Below, piece by piece: positions 10,007-18,371 of a stretch of 35,054 nucleotides of DNA. Both the position numbers and the translations under genes were made by a program. A model generated the notes under the pieces. It saw only the letters and a program-made list of their open reading frames with translations, was not told the DNA's origin and searched no databases. This DNA is from an uncultured Rhodospirillaceae bacterium (GTDB taxonomy: Bacteria; Pseudomonadota; Alphaproteobacteria; Rhodospirillales; Magnetospirillaceae). Within the stretch, counting starts at the first letter, position 1, and every line of letters starts with the position of its first letter. Location: the NCBI GenBank assembly GCA_903941105.1, contig CAJANL010000249.1, positions 1 through 35,054 on the forward strand, written 5' to 3'.

Positions 10007-10384
10007 TCACGCGCCATCCACTTCCGCGAAGACCTCTCGCGCGAGGCGAATGCCCTCTTCCGCTGCCGGCGCGCCGCAATATACCGCCGCCTGCAACAGG
10101 ACTTCGACGATCTCCTCGCGGCTGACGCCGTTGTTGAGGGCGCCCTTCAGGTGCAGCCGGAGGGCGTGCGGCCGGTTGAGCGCCGTCAGCATCGCCAGGG
10201 TGATCATGGATCGGGTGCGGCGATCGAGGCCGGGGCGTGACCACACCTCGCCCCAGCCATAGCGGGTGACAAGGTCCTGGAACGGCGTGGTGACGTCATC
10301 CAGGGTGGCAGCCACCCGGTCGGCATGGGCATCGCCGAGGATTTCCCGCCGGGTCTGCAGTCCTCTTTCATAGGCTTCGGTCAT
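10007..10384 (-). CDS. pcaC: 4-carboxymuconolactone decarboxylase-like protein (CMD/AhpD fold)
   Basis: The 125-residue protein matches PcaC in length and layout: YERGLQTRREILGDAHADR at the N terminus, LDRRTRSMITLAMLTALN in the middle, and HLKGALNNGVSREEI followed by YCGAPAAEEG. PcaC decarboxylates 4-carboxymuconolactone in the protocatechuate branch of the beta-ketoadipate pathway. No other pca gene is in the window, so the substrate is not secured. The single cysteine rules out an AhpD CxxC peroxidase. I chose ATG 10384 because CCAGGAGAAGCC precedes it; the longer frame to 10507 runs into the neighbouring gene. It sits 14 bases after the paaY-like gene. Confidence 0.82.
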   Translation of the reverse strand: MTEAYERGLQTRREILGDAHADRVAATLDDVTTPFQDLVTRYGWGEVWSRPGLDRRTRSMITLAMLTALNRPHALRLHLKGALNNGVSREEIVEVLLQAAVYCGAPAAEEGIRLAREVFAEVDGA

Positions 10385-10398
10385 GGCTTCTCCTGGAG

Positions 10399-11007
10399 TC
10401 AGCGGTGCCGGCTGAGATCGGTCGGCCACAGGCTGCCGGGATCGATGCGGTCGCGGCCCGGCTCGGGCTCGGTGAGGGGGAGGCAGGCCACCAGTCCGCC
10501 AAGGCAACGCCGCGCCAGGTCCTGGTAGGTGCGGGTGCCCCGGCTCTTGCGGGCGATCTCGTCCTCGCCGAGCGGGCGCAGCACCTTGGCCGGGACGCCG
10601 GCGGCCAGCATACCGGCGGGGATCACCGCCTTGGCCGGCACGAAGGCCATGGCGGCGACAATGGCGTTCTCGCCGATCTCGGCACCGTCGTACACCGCGG
10701 CGTTCATGCCGATCATGGCATTGCGGCCGATGCGGCAGCCATGCACCACGGCACCGTGGCCGATATGGCCGTCGTCCTCGACGATGGTGGCGAATCCCGG
10801 CGTACCGTGCAGCACCGCGGCGTCCTGGATATTGCAGCCGCTGCCCACCACGATGGAGGAGAAGTCGCCGCGCAGGCTGGCGCAGGGGCCGATATAGCAG
10901 CCGGGGCCGATGCGGACGTCGCCGATCAGCACGGCGGTGGGGTGAACGAAGGCGGTGGCATGGACGATGGGTATCAGCCCTTCGAAGGCGTAGCAGTGAC
11001 CGGTCAT
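10399..11007 (-). CDS. paaY: PaaY/CaiE-type hexapeptide-repeat protein (gamma-carbonic anhydrase fold)
   Basis: The 202-residue product is a left-handed beta-helix protein. It aligns by eye with PaaY along its length: [67 protein letters not shown], then the [11 protein letters not shown] tail and EPGRDR near the end. PaaY is a thioesterase of the phenylacetate pathway, and CaiE is its carnitine-linked relative. The metal-site histidines in VLHG and [10 protein letters not shown] are kept. No other paa gene is present in the window, so the physiological substrate is open. ATG 11007 has AAGGG five bases upstream. It is the first gene of a three-gene minus-strand set with the pcaC-like gene and a histidine kinase. 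Confidence 0.82.
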   Translation of the reverse strand: MTGHCYAFEGLIPIVHATAFVHPTAVLIGDVRIGPGCYIGPCASLRGDFSSIVVGSGCNIQDAAVLHGTPGFATIVEDDGHIGHGAVVHGCRIGRNAMIGMNAAVYDGAEIGENAIVAAMAFVPAKAVIPAGMLAAGVPAKVLRPLGEDEIARKSRGTRTYQDLARRCLGGLVACLPLTEPEPGRDRIDPGSLWPTDLSRHR

Positions 11008-11048
11008 GAACCCTTGCCTTTGGCGTGTCTATCCGTGCCGATGGTTAT

Positions 11049-11061
11049 CCCCAATTTGGGG
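11049..11061. promoter_or_regulatory. Short palindrome in the divergent paaY-MCP intergenic region
   Basis: CCCCAA-T-TTGGGG is a perfect 13-base inverted repeat, lying 42 bases from the paaY-like start within the 186-base divergent gap (11008-11193). It is a candidate operator, but such a short palindrome can arise by chance. No clear sigma-70 or sigma-28 promoter pair was seen in the gap. Confidence 0.25.
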
Positions 11062-11193
11062 TTGGGGTAGAAGGAAATTCGGCCGTAGGCGGTATGCTGT
11101 TTGAATTCGGTTTATGTTTGAGAGGAACCCGGTTAATGCAAATGGTGTATTCGGGGGCCGATTTTGGAGCGCTTGATTGGGGATGGGTAGCCT

Positions 11194-13686
11194 ATGCGGG
11201 TGAATGAACCGGTGACCGGGCGGGAAATCGTGCTGCCCGAAGGGACCTTGATCGTCTCCAAGACCGACCTTGGCGGACGGATCACCTTCGTCAATCAGGC
11301 CTTTGTCGAGATCAGCGGCTTCAATGAACGTGAACTGATGGGCGCGCCGCACAATCTGGTGCGCCACCCCGACATGCCGGCGGCGGGCTTCGCCGACCTG
11401 TGGCAGACCATCAAGGCCGGTCGCCCGTGGGAGGGTATCGTCAAGAACCGCGCCAAGAATGGCGACCACTATTGGGTAAGGGCCAACGCCACGCCGCTGA
11501 TGGAGAAGGGCGAGATCGTCGGCTACATCTCGGTGCGCACCAAGCCGAGCCGCGAACAGGTGGCGGCAGCCGATGGGCTCTACGCCGCCATTCGCGAGGG
11601 CCGTGCCGGCAATATTCGCCTGTCCGAGGGCGAGGTTGTCGCCACCGGCATTGCCGGCCGCGTGGTGAAGCTCGGCCGCAGCCTCAACGGCAGGATCATC
11701 GCCCTGGCGGTGGTGTCGGCCGTAACGGCCGGGGTGAGCGGCGCCTTCGGCCTGGGGAGCGGTGGCGGCGTGGTCGCCATGGTCCTCGGCATGCTGGTGA
11801 CGCTGCTGCTGGCCCGCAGCGTGTCGCGCAGTGTCGGTGCCCCGCTACTGCGCATGGAAAGCCACTTCGCCGCCATCGCCCGCGGCGACCTGATGCACGA
11901 TATTCCCGCCGAGCCGGTGACCGAGTTCAACCGGGCCACCGCCATGCTGCGGTCCATGAAGGCCCGGCTGGTCTATGGTGCCGAGGAGTCCGCCGAAAAC
12001 GGCCGCCGCGCCGAGGAATTCCTTAAGCGCGAGATGCTGACCCTGACCGAGGTGTTGGAAGGCGAGGTCCAGGAGACGGTCTGCGACATCTCCACCCAGG
12101 CCATCCGCCTCAGCGAGGGGGCCGCCCATCTGGCGCAGGTGTCCGCCCGCCTGCACGATACCGCGCGGTCAGTCACCGACTCGATCCAGACCACCGCCGC
12201 CAATGTCCAGACCGTCGCCAGCGCCACAGAGGAACTGGAGGCCTCCAGCCGCGAAATCCTGTCGCAACTGGCCAACAGCTCGACCCTGGCCGAGGTGGCG
12301 CGGCAGCGGGTCGACGAGGCCAGCCAGCGGGTCGATGGCCTCAGCGAGGCCTCGATGCGTATCGGCAGCGTTGTCGGCATGATCCAGAACATCGCCGGCC
12401 AAACCCGCATGCTGGCCTTGAATGCCACCATCGAGGCGGCGCGGGCCGGTGAGGCGGGCAAGGGCTTTGCCGTGGTGGCCGAGGAGGTCAAGGGACTGGC
12501 GCGCCAGACCGAGGACGGCATCGAAAACGTCAACACCCAGGCCGCCGACATCGGCCGCACCACCCGCGAGACCGTCGACACGGTGCAAGCCGTTGCCGCC
12601 AGTATCCGTGAGATCGACGCCATTTCCGGCGAGGTGGCACGTGCCGCCGACGAACAGCGCTCCGCCACCGCCGAGATCATGTCCAGTGCCATTCAGGCCG
12701 CCGACCACACTCGCATGGTGGCCGATCAGGTCGCCTCCATGATCAGCGGCGTCGAAGCCACCGGTGCCACGGCGCACCGGGTCACCAACCTGTCCGCCCT
12801 GGTCAACCACGACATCGAGGCGCTGCAACGGCGTCTCTACGTCATCCTGCGCACCTCGTACGGCGGCGACCGCCGCGGTGGCGGTCGCGTGCCGGTGGCG
12901 ATCCGCTTCTCGGCCCATTTCGGCAAGCAGGGAGAGCTGGTGTATGAGGGCTTCACCGGCGATCTGTCGTTGAACGGTGCCTTGCTGGTGATGGGGGCGA
13001 CGAATATCCCTCAGTTGGACAATGGGACGGTCGATCTCGACGGCATCGGCAGGCTCGACGCCCGCTTCCTCTCGGACAGCGTGGTCGGGCTGCATGTGCG
13101 TTTCGATAACATCGGGGCCAGCGAGCGCAAGGCGTTGCGTGCCAGCATCGAGCGTGCCGAGGCCGCCGACCGGCCCTATGTGGAAATGGTGAAGAAGGTG
13201 GCCGGACAGGTTGGATCCGCCCTGGAGAACGCCCTGCGCGACCGCCAGATCGACGAGGAGTCGTTGTTCGACGTGGATTACCAGCCCATCGCGGGGAGCA
13301 ATCCGCTGCAGGTCATGGCGCGCCACACCGAACTGGCGGAGCGGCTGTTCCGGCCGCTGACCGAGCCGGTGCTGGATATGGACCCCCGCGTGGTGCTGTG
13401 CTGCGCCACCGATCGCAGCGGTTATATCGCGGCCCACAACATGCGCTATTCACAACCTCAGCGCCCGGATGACCCGGTGTGGAATGCCGCCCACTGCCGC
13501 AATCGCCGTGTCTTCGACGATCGCACCGGCATCCTGGCCTCGCGCAATACCAAACCGTTCCTGTCGCAGACCTATGCCCGCGACATGGGCGGCGGGAATT
13601 TCGTGCTGCTGAAGGAGGTGGATGCGCCGGTCGAGGTGGGCGGCCGTCACTGGGGTGCTGTGCGCCTGGCCCTGAAGCTGGTCTAG
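11194..13686 (+). CDS. Methyl-accepting chemotaxis protein with PAS, PilZ and C-terminal sensor-like domain
   Basis: This 830-residue chemoreceptor starts with an Aer-like PAS domain (about 15-118, with NHYW-type [15 protein letters not shown]). A membrane pair follows at about 167-208, then a HAMP-like segment (209-262). The MCP signalling domain is at about 285-530, with the hairpin tip near [15 protein letters not shown] (406-420). A PilZ domain follows with both c-di-GMP motifs, R561-GGG-R565 and D590-L-S-L-N-G595. The C-terminal 110 residues ([32 protein letters not shown]) form a conserved sensor-like module seen at the end of some MCPs. PilZ-bearing receptors are known in Azospirillum (Tlp1, Aer), where they act in aerotaxis. 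Oxygen or redox sensing here is inferred. ATG 11194 has GGGGATGGG upstream. Confidence 0.9.
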   Translation: MRVNEPVTGREIVLPEGTLIVSKTDLGGRITFVNQAFVEISGFNERELMGAPHNLVRHPDMPAAGFADLWQTIKAGRPWEGIVKNRAKNGDHYWVRANATPLMEKGEIVGYISVRTKPSREQVAAADGLYAAIREGRAGNIRLSEGEVVATGIAGRVVKLGRSLNGRIIALAVVSAVTAGVSGAFGLGSGGGVVAMVLGMLVTLLLARSVSRSVGAPLLRMESHFAAIARGDLMHDIPAEPVTEFNRATAMLRSMKARLVYGAEESAENGRRAEEFLKREMLTLTEVLEGEVQETVCDISTQAIRLSEGAAHLAQVSARLHDTARSVTDSIQTTAANVQTVASATEELEASSREILSQLANSSTLAEVARQRVDEASQRVDGLSEASMRIGSVVGMIQNIAGQTRMLALNATIEAARAGEAGKGFAVVAEEVKGLARQTEDGIENVNTQAADIGRTTRETVDTVQAVAASIREIDAISGEVARAADEQRSATAEIMSSAIQAADHTRMVADQVASMISGVEATGATAHRVTNLSALVNHDIEALQRRLYVILRTSYGGDRRGGGRVPVAIRFSAHFGKQGELVYEGFTGDLSLNGALLVMGATNIPQLDNGTVDLDGIGRLDARFLSDSVVGLHVRFDNIGASERKALRASIERAEAADRPYVEMVKKVAGQVGSALENALRDRQIDEESLFDVDYQPIAGSNPLQVMARHTELAERLFRPLTEPVLDMDPRVVLCCATDRSGYIAAHNMRYSQPQRPDDPVWNAAHCRNRRVFDDRTGILASRNTKPFLSQTYARDMGGGNFVLLKEVDAPVEVGGRHWGAVRLALKLV

Positions 13687-13699
13687 CCCTGAAGCTGGT
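13669..13699. repeat. Tandem 14-base duplication at the convergent gene ends
   Basis: GCCCTGAAGCTGGT occurs at 13669-13682 and again at 13686-13699, with a period of 17 bases. The duplication spans the MCP stop codon and the last codons of the convergent histidine kinase. The two stop codons overlap (TAG 13684-13686 on +, TAG from 13685-13683 on -). It looks like a recent slippage event that fixed the ends of both genes. Confidence 0.6.
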
Positions 13700-15296
13700 G
13701 AGACGGCCTTCCTGGAACACGAGCGCATCCGCCCATGTTCGAGGCCGTCTCCACCATTGGCCGGATCGCCTCCGAAGGCTCCACCGTTGCGACCGTGATA
13801 GTGGCGGTGGTGCCGATGCCGAGATGCGACTCGAGGTGGATGGTGCCGTTCAGCAGGGTGACGATGCGCCGGCTGATGGCCAGCCCCAACCCGACGCCCC
13901 GCGACGGATCGGCCCGCTGGGGGTCGACGCGATGGAAGGGCTCGAAGATGGTGGACAACTGGTCCGCCGGGATGCCCCTGCCGGTATCGGCGATGGTGAT
14001 GATGCCGGTGTCGCCCTGCTTCGTCACCGACACGCGGATGCGCCCGCCGCCGGCAGTGTATTTCACCGCATTGGCCAGCACGTTGATCACCACTTGGCGC
14101 AGGGCTCGCCCGTCGGTGATGGCGGGGACGGCGGCCGCCCCATCGAAGCGCAGGTCGATGTCCTTGGCGTTGCACTGCGGCATCACCATGTCGCAGCAGC
14201 CGCCGACCAGTTGCGCGACGCAGATCTCGGCGGTGGTGAGTTTATAACTGCCCATTTCGATGCGGGTGATATCGAGCAGCTCGTCGATGATCGACAGCAG
14301 GTGGTGGCCGCTCATCATCACGCTGTCCACGTAGTCGCGATAGACGATGCTGAGCGGTCCTGCCAGTTCCAGCGACAGCATTTCCGCGTAGCCGATGATG
14401 GCGGTGAGCGGCGTCCGCAGTTCGTGGCTCATATGTGACAGGAAAACGGTCTTGGAACGGTTGGCTTCCTGGGCAGCGGTCACCGCGACCACCAGATTGG
14501 CCTCGGCCAACTTGCGGGACGAAATGTCCTCCTTGACCGACACGTAGTTGATGATGGTGTTGTCGGGGCCGCGGATGGGGGACACCGAGACATGTTCCCA
14601 GAACAGCTCGCCGCTCTTCTTGCGGTTCTGCAGATCGCCTTCCCAGGTGCCACCGGCCGAAATGGTGCGCCACAGGCTGTGGTACAGCTCGCTTGAGGTC
14701 AGCCCGGACTTCAGGATGCGCGGGTTCTGGCCGAGAGCCTCTTCGGCGCTGTAGCCGGTGATTTCGATGAATTTCCGGTTGACGTACTGGATGGTGCCTT
14801 GCGGGTTGGTGATGATCACCGACGCCGGGCTCTGCTCCACCGCCAGCGACAACGTCTTCAGTTGGTCCTCGACGCGGCGTTTGGCGGTGACGTCGTCATG
14901 GGTGGTGACGAAGCCGCCGTCGGGCAGGGGCACGCCAATGACCTCCACCACCGTGCCGTCCGGCCGCACCCGCTCGAAGCGATGATATGTCAGGCTGCGG
15001 GCCTGCTCGATCCGCCTTGCGGCCAACGCTTCCGGATCGCCCGGCCCGTACTCGCCGCGTTCGGCATTGAAGCGGACGAGGTCGTCGAAGGAGGTCCCCG
15101 GCGCACCTAACTCCGGCGGCAGGTCGACGATCTGGATGAAGCGCTGGTTGCAGAGCACCAGGCGCAGATCGGCGTCGTAAAGGCTGATTCCCTGGCTGAC
15201 ATTGGCCAGGATGGTTTCCAGTGAACGTGACTTCGCCACCACATCCTGGCGCGAGCGGTCGAGTTCGGCGGTCCGCAGCCGCACCCGCTCCTCCAA
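13683..15296 (-). CDS. Kinase half: PAS-PAS-HisKA-HATPase (downstream of internal TGA)
   Basis: This part encodes the cytoplasmic half of the split kinase, 537 residues from TTG 15296. The first PAS is at about 24-140 ([15 protein letters not shown]). The second is at about 150-262 ([19 protein letters not shown]). HisKA H291 lies in MSHELRTPL. The ATPase has N409, DTGRG (437-441) and GVGLGLA. Everything catalytic is intact, so the half could be active as a soluble kinase if it is translated. No ATG with a ribosome-binding site follows the internal stop; TTG 15296 and a nearby GTG are the only early choices, so re-initiation is doubtful. The last 20 residues come from the region of the tandem duplication at the convergent end. 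Confidence 0.7.
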   Translation of the reverse strand: MEERVRLRTAELDRSRQDVVAKSRSLETILANVSQGISLYDADLRLVLCNQRFIQIVDLPPELGAPGTSFDDLVRFNAERGEYGPGDPEALAARRIEQARSLTYHRFERVRPDGTVVEVIGVPLPDGGFVTTHDDVTAKRRVEDQLKTLSLAVEQSPASVIITNPQGTIQYVNRKFIEITGYSAEEALGQNPRILKSGLTSSELYHSLWRTISAGGTWEGDLQNRKKSGELFWEHVSVSPIRGPDNTIINYVSVKEDISSRKLAEANLVVAVTAAQEANRSKTVFLSHMSHELRTPLTAIIGYAEMLSLELAGPLSIVYRDYVDSVMMSGHHLLSIIDELLDITRIEMGSYKLTTAEICVAQLVGGCCDMVMPQCNAKDIDLRFDGAAAVPAITDGRALRQVVINVLANAVKYTAGGGRIRVSVTKQGDTGIITIADTGRGIPADQLSTIFEPFHRVDPQRADPSRGVGLGLAISRRIVTLLNGTIHLESHLGIGTTATITVATVEPSEAIRPMVETASNMGGCARVPGRPSHQLQG

Positions 15297-15335
15297 CTCC
15301 TGGTGCGCGATTTCCAGGGCGTCTCGGGCCTGCTC

Positions 15336-16325
15336 TCAGTGGCCGGCGATACGCTGGGCGATGACGAAGCCGATCATCGACAGGCAGGCCAGGATAGCGC
15401 CCACCACCAGTGAACTGCGGGCGAGTTCCGGCTTGATCCTGTCGATGAAGCCGGCACGGTTGCGTGCCATGGTCATGCCCCAGCCCGACTGCAGGCGCAC
15501 CAGCACCACCAGAAGCTCCTCGCCGTTGGCCCCTGTCACGACCTGCGTTTCGGCCCGGCCGGGGCGCGGCTCCCCACCGACGAAACGGACCAGGGTGCCC
15601 GACACCAGCTTGGCGGCGGCGCGTCCCGCATCGGAGACGTGCGAGGCCATCACCATGCCGTTACGGTCGGCCAGCATGGCCACGTCGGATGCCGCCGGGG
15701 TCGATCCGACGAACAGGGCTGCCAGCCGGTCAAGGTGCATGACGCCGCCGATGTGGAAGGCGATTTCGCCCTTGGCATCCAGGACGGGCACGTCGATGGC
15801 GATGGCCGGGACCCCGTCGGCGCCCACGAAGGCATTCGACACCACCGGCGCCCGGCTGCGTGTCGCCTCGATGAAATAAGGGCGGTCACTCAGGTCAAAG
15901 CGTTTCAGCCGCTGCTGAACAGAGTAGGGATGGCTGAGATAATGGCGGCCGTCGGGCATCAGGATGAACATCACCGAGAAGCGGCCACCGTCGACAAACC
16001 CGTCGAACACCCGCCGCTTGCTCATGTCGAGCCCGTCGGAAATGCCATTGATTTTGGGGTCGATGGCGTGGACGGCCGCCAATGCGTCGAACTGCTCCAA
16101 GCCGGCCACCTTGCGCACGTCGTGGACGGCCTCCGCCACGATCTGGTCGAGCGTTGCCGCCATGGCCTCGGCCTGCAGCGTCCGTTCCGCCTGCCATTCC
16201 TCGATGGCTCGGCCTTCGAGAAAGCCGTACAGGTAGGCGACCACCGCCAGCACGGCAACGCACCACGTTCCGCCGATTACGGCGGCAATGCGGGTGCGCA
16301 GGCCGAAGCGGCGTGGCTTGTTCAT
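15336..16325 (-). CDS. Sensor half: membrane-anchored dCache domain without output module
   Basis: The 329-residue product has an N-terminal membrane helix (about 14-34), a periplasmic double-Cache-like sensor (with LSHPYSVQQRLKRFDLSDRPYF and GEIAFHIGGVMHLDRL), and a second helix near the C terminus. It ends seven residues after that helix (IAQRIAGH, then TGA). Receptors of this type continue into a cytoplasmic output domain, so the protein is truncated. If made, it would bind ligand without a kinase. ATG 16325 has AAGGAAGGGGGG upstream and is preferred over an upstream TTG at 16361. The 191-base gap to the divergent CoA-binding/MetY gene should hold both promoters. Confidence 0.75.
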   Translation of the reverse strand: MNKPRRFGLRTRIAAVIGGTWCVAVLAVVAYLYGFLEGRAIEEWQAERTLQAEAMAATLDQIVAEAVHDVRKVAGLEQFDALAAVHAIDPKINGISDGLDMSKRRVFDGFVDGGRFSVMFILMPDGRHYLSHPYSVQQRLKRFDLSDRPYFIEATRSRAPVVSNAFVGADGVPAIAIDVPVLDAKGEIAFHIGGVMHLDRLAALFVGSTPAASDVAMLADRNGMVMASHVSDAGRAAAKLVSGTLVRFVGGEPRPGRAETQVVTGANGEELLVVLVRLQSGWGMTMARNRAGFIDRIKPELARSSLVVGAILACLSMIGFVIAQRIAGH

Positions 16326-16552
16326 CGCCCCCCTTCCTTGGAAAAGAGCGTTGATGATCAAGTTAACACCTCGTCAATATAGCTACAAGTCATTCGGCCC
16401 CATGTCAGCATCGTCCAAAATTTCATGAGACGAGTGGCACGAGGAGGAGAGGACCGGAGCGTGACGGCGTTGTGGTGTTCGTCCCGCTTGTGTCCGCATC
16501 GGGGAAGCCGGTAGCCTAGGCCGCCTCGCCGCAATACTGCCGGAGATAGTCC

Positions 16553-18367
16553 GTGACCGACCTCGCTCCCATTCCCTATTCCGACGACTATCTCCGCTCG
16601 ATCCTTCATGGCGTCAGGACCATCGCCGTGGTTGGCGCCAGTTCCAACTGGAACCGGCCCAGCTACTTCGTGATGAAGTACCTGCAGGAGAAGGGGTACC
16701 GGGTGATTCCGGTCAATCCGGGGCTGGACGGGCAGGACCTGCTGGGGGAGCGGGTTTACAAGGATATCGCCGGTATCCCGTTCCCCGTCGATATGGTCGA
16801 TATCTTCCGTAACTCCCAGGCCGCCGGTCCCATCACCGACGAGGCTGTCGCGGCCGGCGCCAAGGTGGTGTGGATGCAACTGGGGGTCCAGAATGACGAG
16901 GCCGCCGAGCGGGCGCGCGCCGCCGGGCTCAAGGTGGTGATGAACCGCTGCCCCAAGATCGAGTTCGGCCGGCTGGGCGGCGAATTGTCGTGGTCGGGGG
17001 TCAATTCCGGCATCATCTCCAACCGGGCCCACCAGGCGCCGCGGCCCAAGAAGGCGCGGCCGGTCGCCGAGACCGACGAGGCAGTGCTGGATTACGGACT
17101 GGCCACCCGCGCCGTCCATGCCGGCAATGCGCCCGACCCCACCACCGGTGCCCGCACCACCCCCATCTACCAGACCACCTCCTATGTGTTCGACGACGTC
17201 GACCACGCCGCCTCGCTCTTCAACCTGCACACCTTCGGCTACATCTACTCGCGCCTGACCAATCCGACGGTGAGCGTGCTGGAGGAGCGGCTGGCGGCGC
17301 TGGAGGGCGGGCGGGCCGCCGTGTGCGCCGCCTCGGGTCACGCGGCGCAGTTCCTCGCCTTCTTCACCCTGCTGGAGCCGGGCGACCACTTCGTCGCCTC
17401 GCGCAACCTCTATGGCGGCTCGCTGACCCAGTTCGGCCTGTCGTTCAAGAAGTTGGGCTGGTCATGTAGCTTCGTCGACCCCCGCGACCCCGACAATTTC
17501 CGTCAGGCCATCGGCGAGAACACCAAGGCGCTGTTCATCGAGAGCCTGGCCAACCCGGGCGGCATCGTGGTCGATATGGAGGCGGTGGCCAAGGTGGCGC
17601 ACGAGGCCGGCATCCCGCTCATCGTCGACAACACCCTGGCGACACCCTTCCTGTGCCGGCCGTTCGAGTGGGGCGCCGACATCGTCATCCACTCGACCAC
17701 CAAGTTCCTGTCCGGCCATGGCAATTCGGTGGGCGGCGCGGTGATCGAGTCGGGGCGCTTCAACTGGGCGCAGAACGACAAGTTCCCTTCCATGACCAAA
17801 CCGGAGCCGGCCTATCACGGCCTGACCTTCTACGAGACCTTCGGCGACTTTGGGTTCACCACCAAGGCCCGCGCCGTGGCGTTGCGGGATTTCGGCCCCG
17901 CCATGGCGCCGCTGAATGCCTTCCTCACCATCACCGGCATCGAGACCCTGCACCTGCGCATGGAGCGCCACTGCGCCAATGCCCGCAAGGTGGCCGAGTT
18001 CCTGAAAGGCCACCCCGCCGTGGCCTGGGTGTCCTATGCCGGGTTGCCCGACAATCCGTTCAACGCCTTGCAGCAGAAATACATGCCGGCCGGGGCGGGG
18101 GCGGTGTTCACCTTCGGCGTCAAGGGCGGGCTGGCGGCGGGCTGCAAGGTGGTCGAGGGGGTGCGGCTGTTCTCCCACCTGGCCAATATCGGCGATACCC
18201 GCTCGCTGATCCTGCATCCGGCCTCCACCACCCATCGCCAGCTCTCGGAGGAGCAGCAGATAGCCGCCGGCGCCGGTCCCGATGTCATCCGCTTGTCGGT
18301 GGGCATCGAGGAGGTGGCCGACCTCATCCGCGACCTGGATCGGGCGCTGAGGATCAGCCAGAATTAG
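16553..18367 (+). CDS. Fusion: CoA-binding domain + O-acetylhomoserine sulfhydrylase (MetY-type)
   Basis: This is a 604-residue fusion. Residues 1-150 are a CoA-binding (YccU-like) Rossmann domain, with TIAVVGASSNWNRPSY near 23-38 and NRCPKIEFGR at 131-140. A linker of about 30 residues (KKARPVAETDE) leads to a complete Cys/Met-metabolism PLP enzyme (about 180-604): TTPIYQTTSY, YSRLTNPTV, the PLP lysine K384 in HSTTKFLSGHG, and HPASTTH. The enzyme part resembles MetY, which makes homocysteine from O-acetylhomoserine and sulfide. The two parts are normally separate proteins. GTG 16553 has GGAGA six bases upstream. The CoA-binding part might sense acyl-CoA supply for acetylhomoserine; this is inference. 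Confidence 0.88.
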   Translation: MTDLAPIPYSDDYLRSILHGVRTIAVVGASSNWNRPSYFVMKYLQEKGYRVIPVNPGLDGQDLLGERVYKDIAGIPFPVDMVDIFRNSQAAGPITDEAVAAGAKVVWMQLGVQNDEAAERARAAGLKVVMNRCPKIEFGRLGGELSWSGVNSGIISNRAHQAPRPKKARPVAETDEAVLDYGLATRAVHAGNAPDPTTGARTTPIYQTTSYVFDDVDHAASLFNLHTFGYIYSRLTNPTVSVLEERLAALEGGRAAVCAASGHAAQFLAFFTLLEPGDHFVASRNLYGGSLTQFGLSFKKLGWSCSFVDPRDPDNFRQAIGENTKALFIESLANPGGIVVDMEAVAKVAHEAGIPLIVDNTLATPFLCRPFEWGADIVIHSTTKFLSGHGNSVGGAVIESGRFNWAQNDKFPSMTKPEPAYHGLTFYETFGDFGFTTKARAVALRDFGPAMAPLNAFLTITGIETLHLRMERHCANARKVAEFLKGHPAVAWVSYAGLPDNPFNALQQKYMPAGAGAVFTFGVKGGLAAGCKVVEGVRLFSHLANIGDTRSLILHPASTTHRQLSEEQQIAAGAGPDVIRLSVGIEEVADLIRDLDRALRISQN

Positions 18368-18371
18368 GGGA

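Larger units (their letters stand above)
13683..16325 (-). pseudogene. Full-length Cache-PAS-PAS histidine kinase split by an in-frame TGA
   Basis: One reading frame runs from ATG 16325 to TAG 13683, interrupted only by TGA at 15338-15336 (codon 330). Before the stop lies a complete periplasmic sensor with both membrane helices. Directly after it, still in frame, comes [18 protein letters not shown], the coiled linker expected between a second membrane helix and a PAS domain. The parts are therefore the two halves of one former 880-residue kinase. Causes could be a nonsense mutation (CGA or TGG to TGA), a sequencing error, or a real split into two proteins. The halves are also listed separately. 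Confidence 0.7.

Noticed and set aside
11131..11164. Possible sigma-28 promoter (TAAT ... GCCGATTT) before the MCP gene
   Set aside because: The spacing is about 19 bases instead of 15 and the -35 part is weak.
11025..11207. 60-codon frame before the chemoreceptor
   Set aside because: No ribosome-binding site or family resemblance, and it overlaps the clear MCP start.
16433..16450. TGGCAC resembling half of a sigma-54 promoter
   Set aside because: The -12 part (TTGC) is missing at the required spacing; GAGGAGG follows instead.
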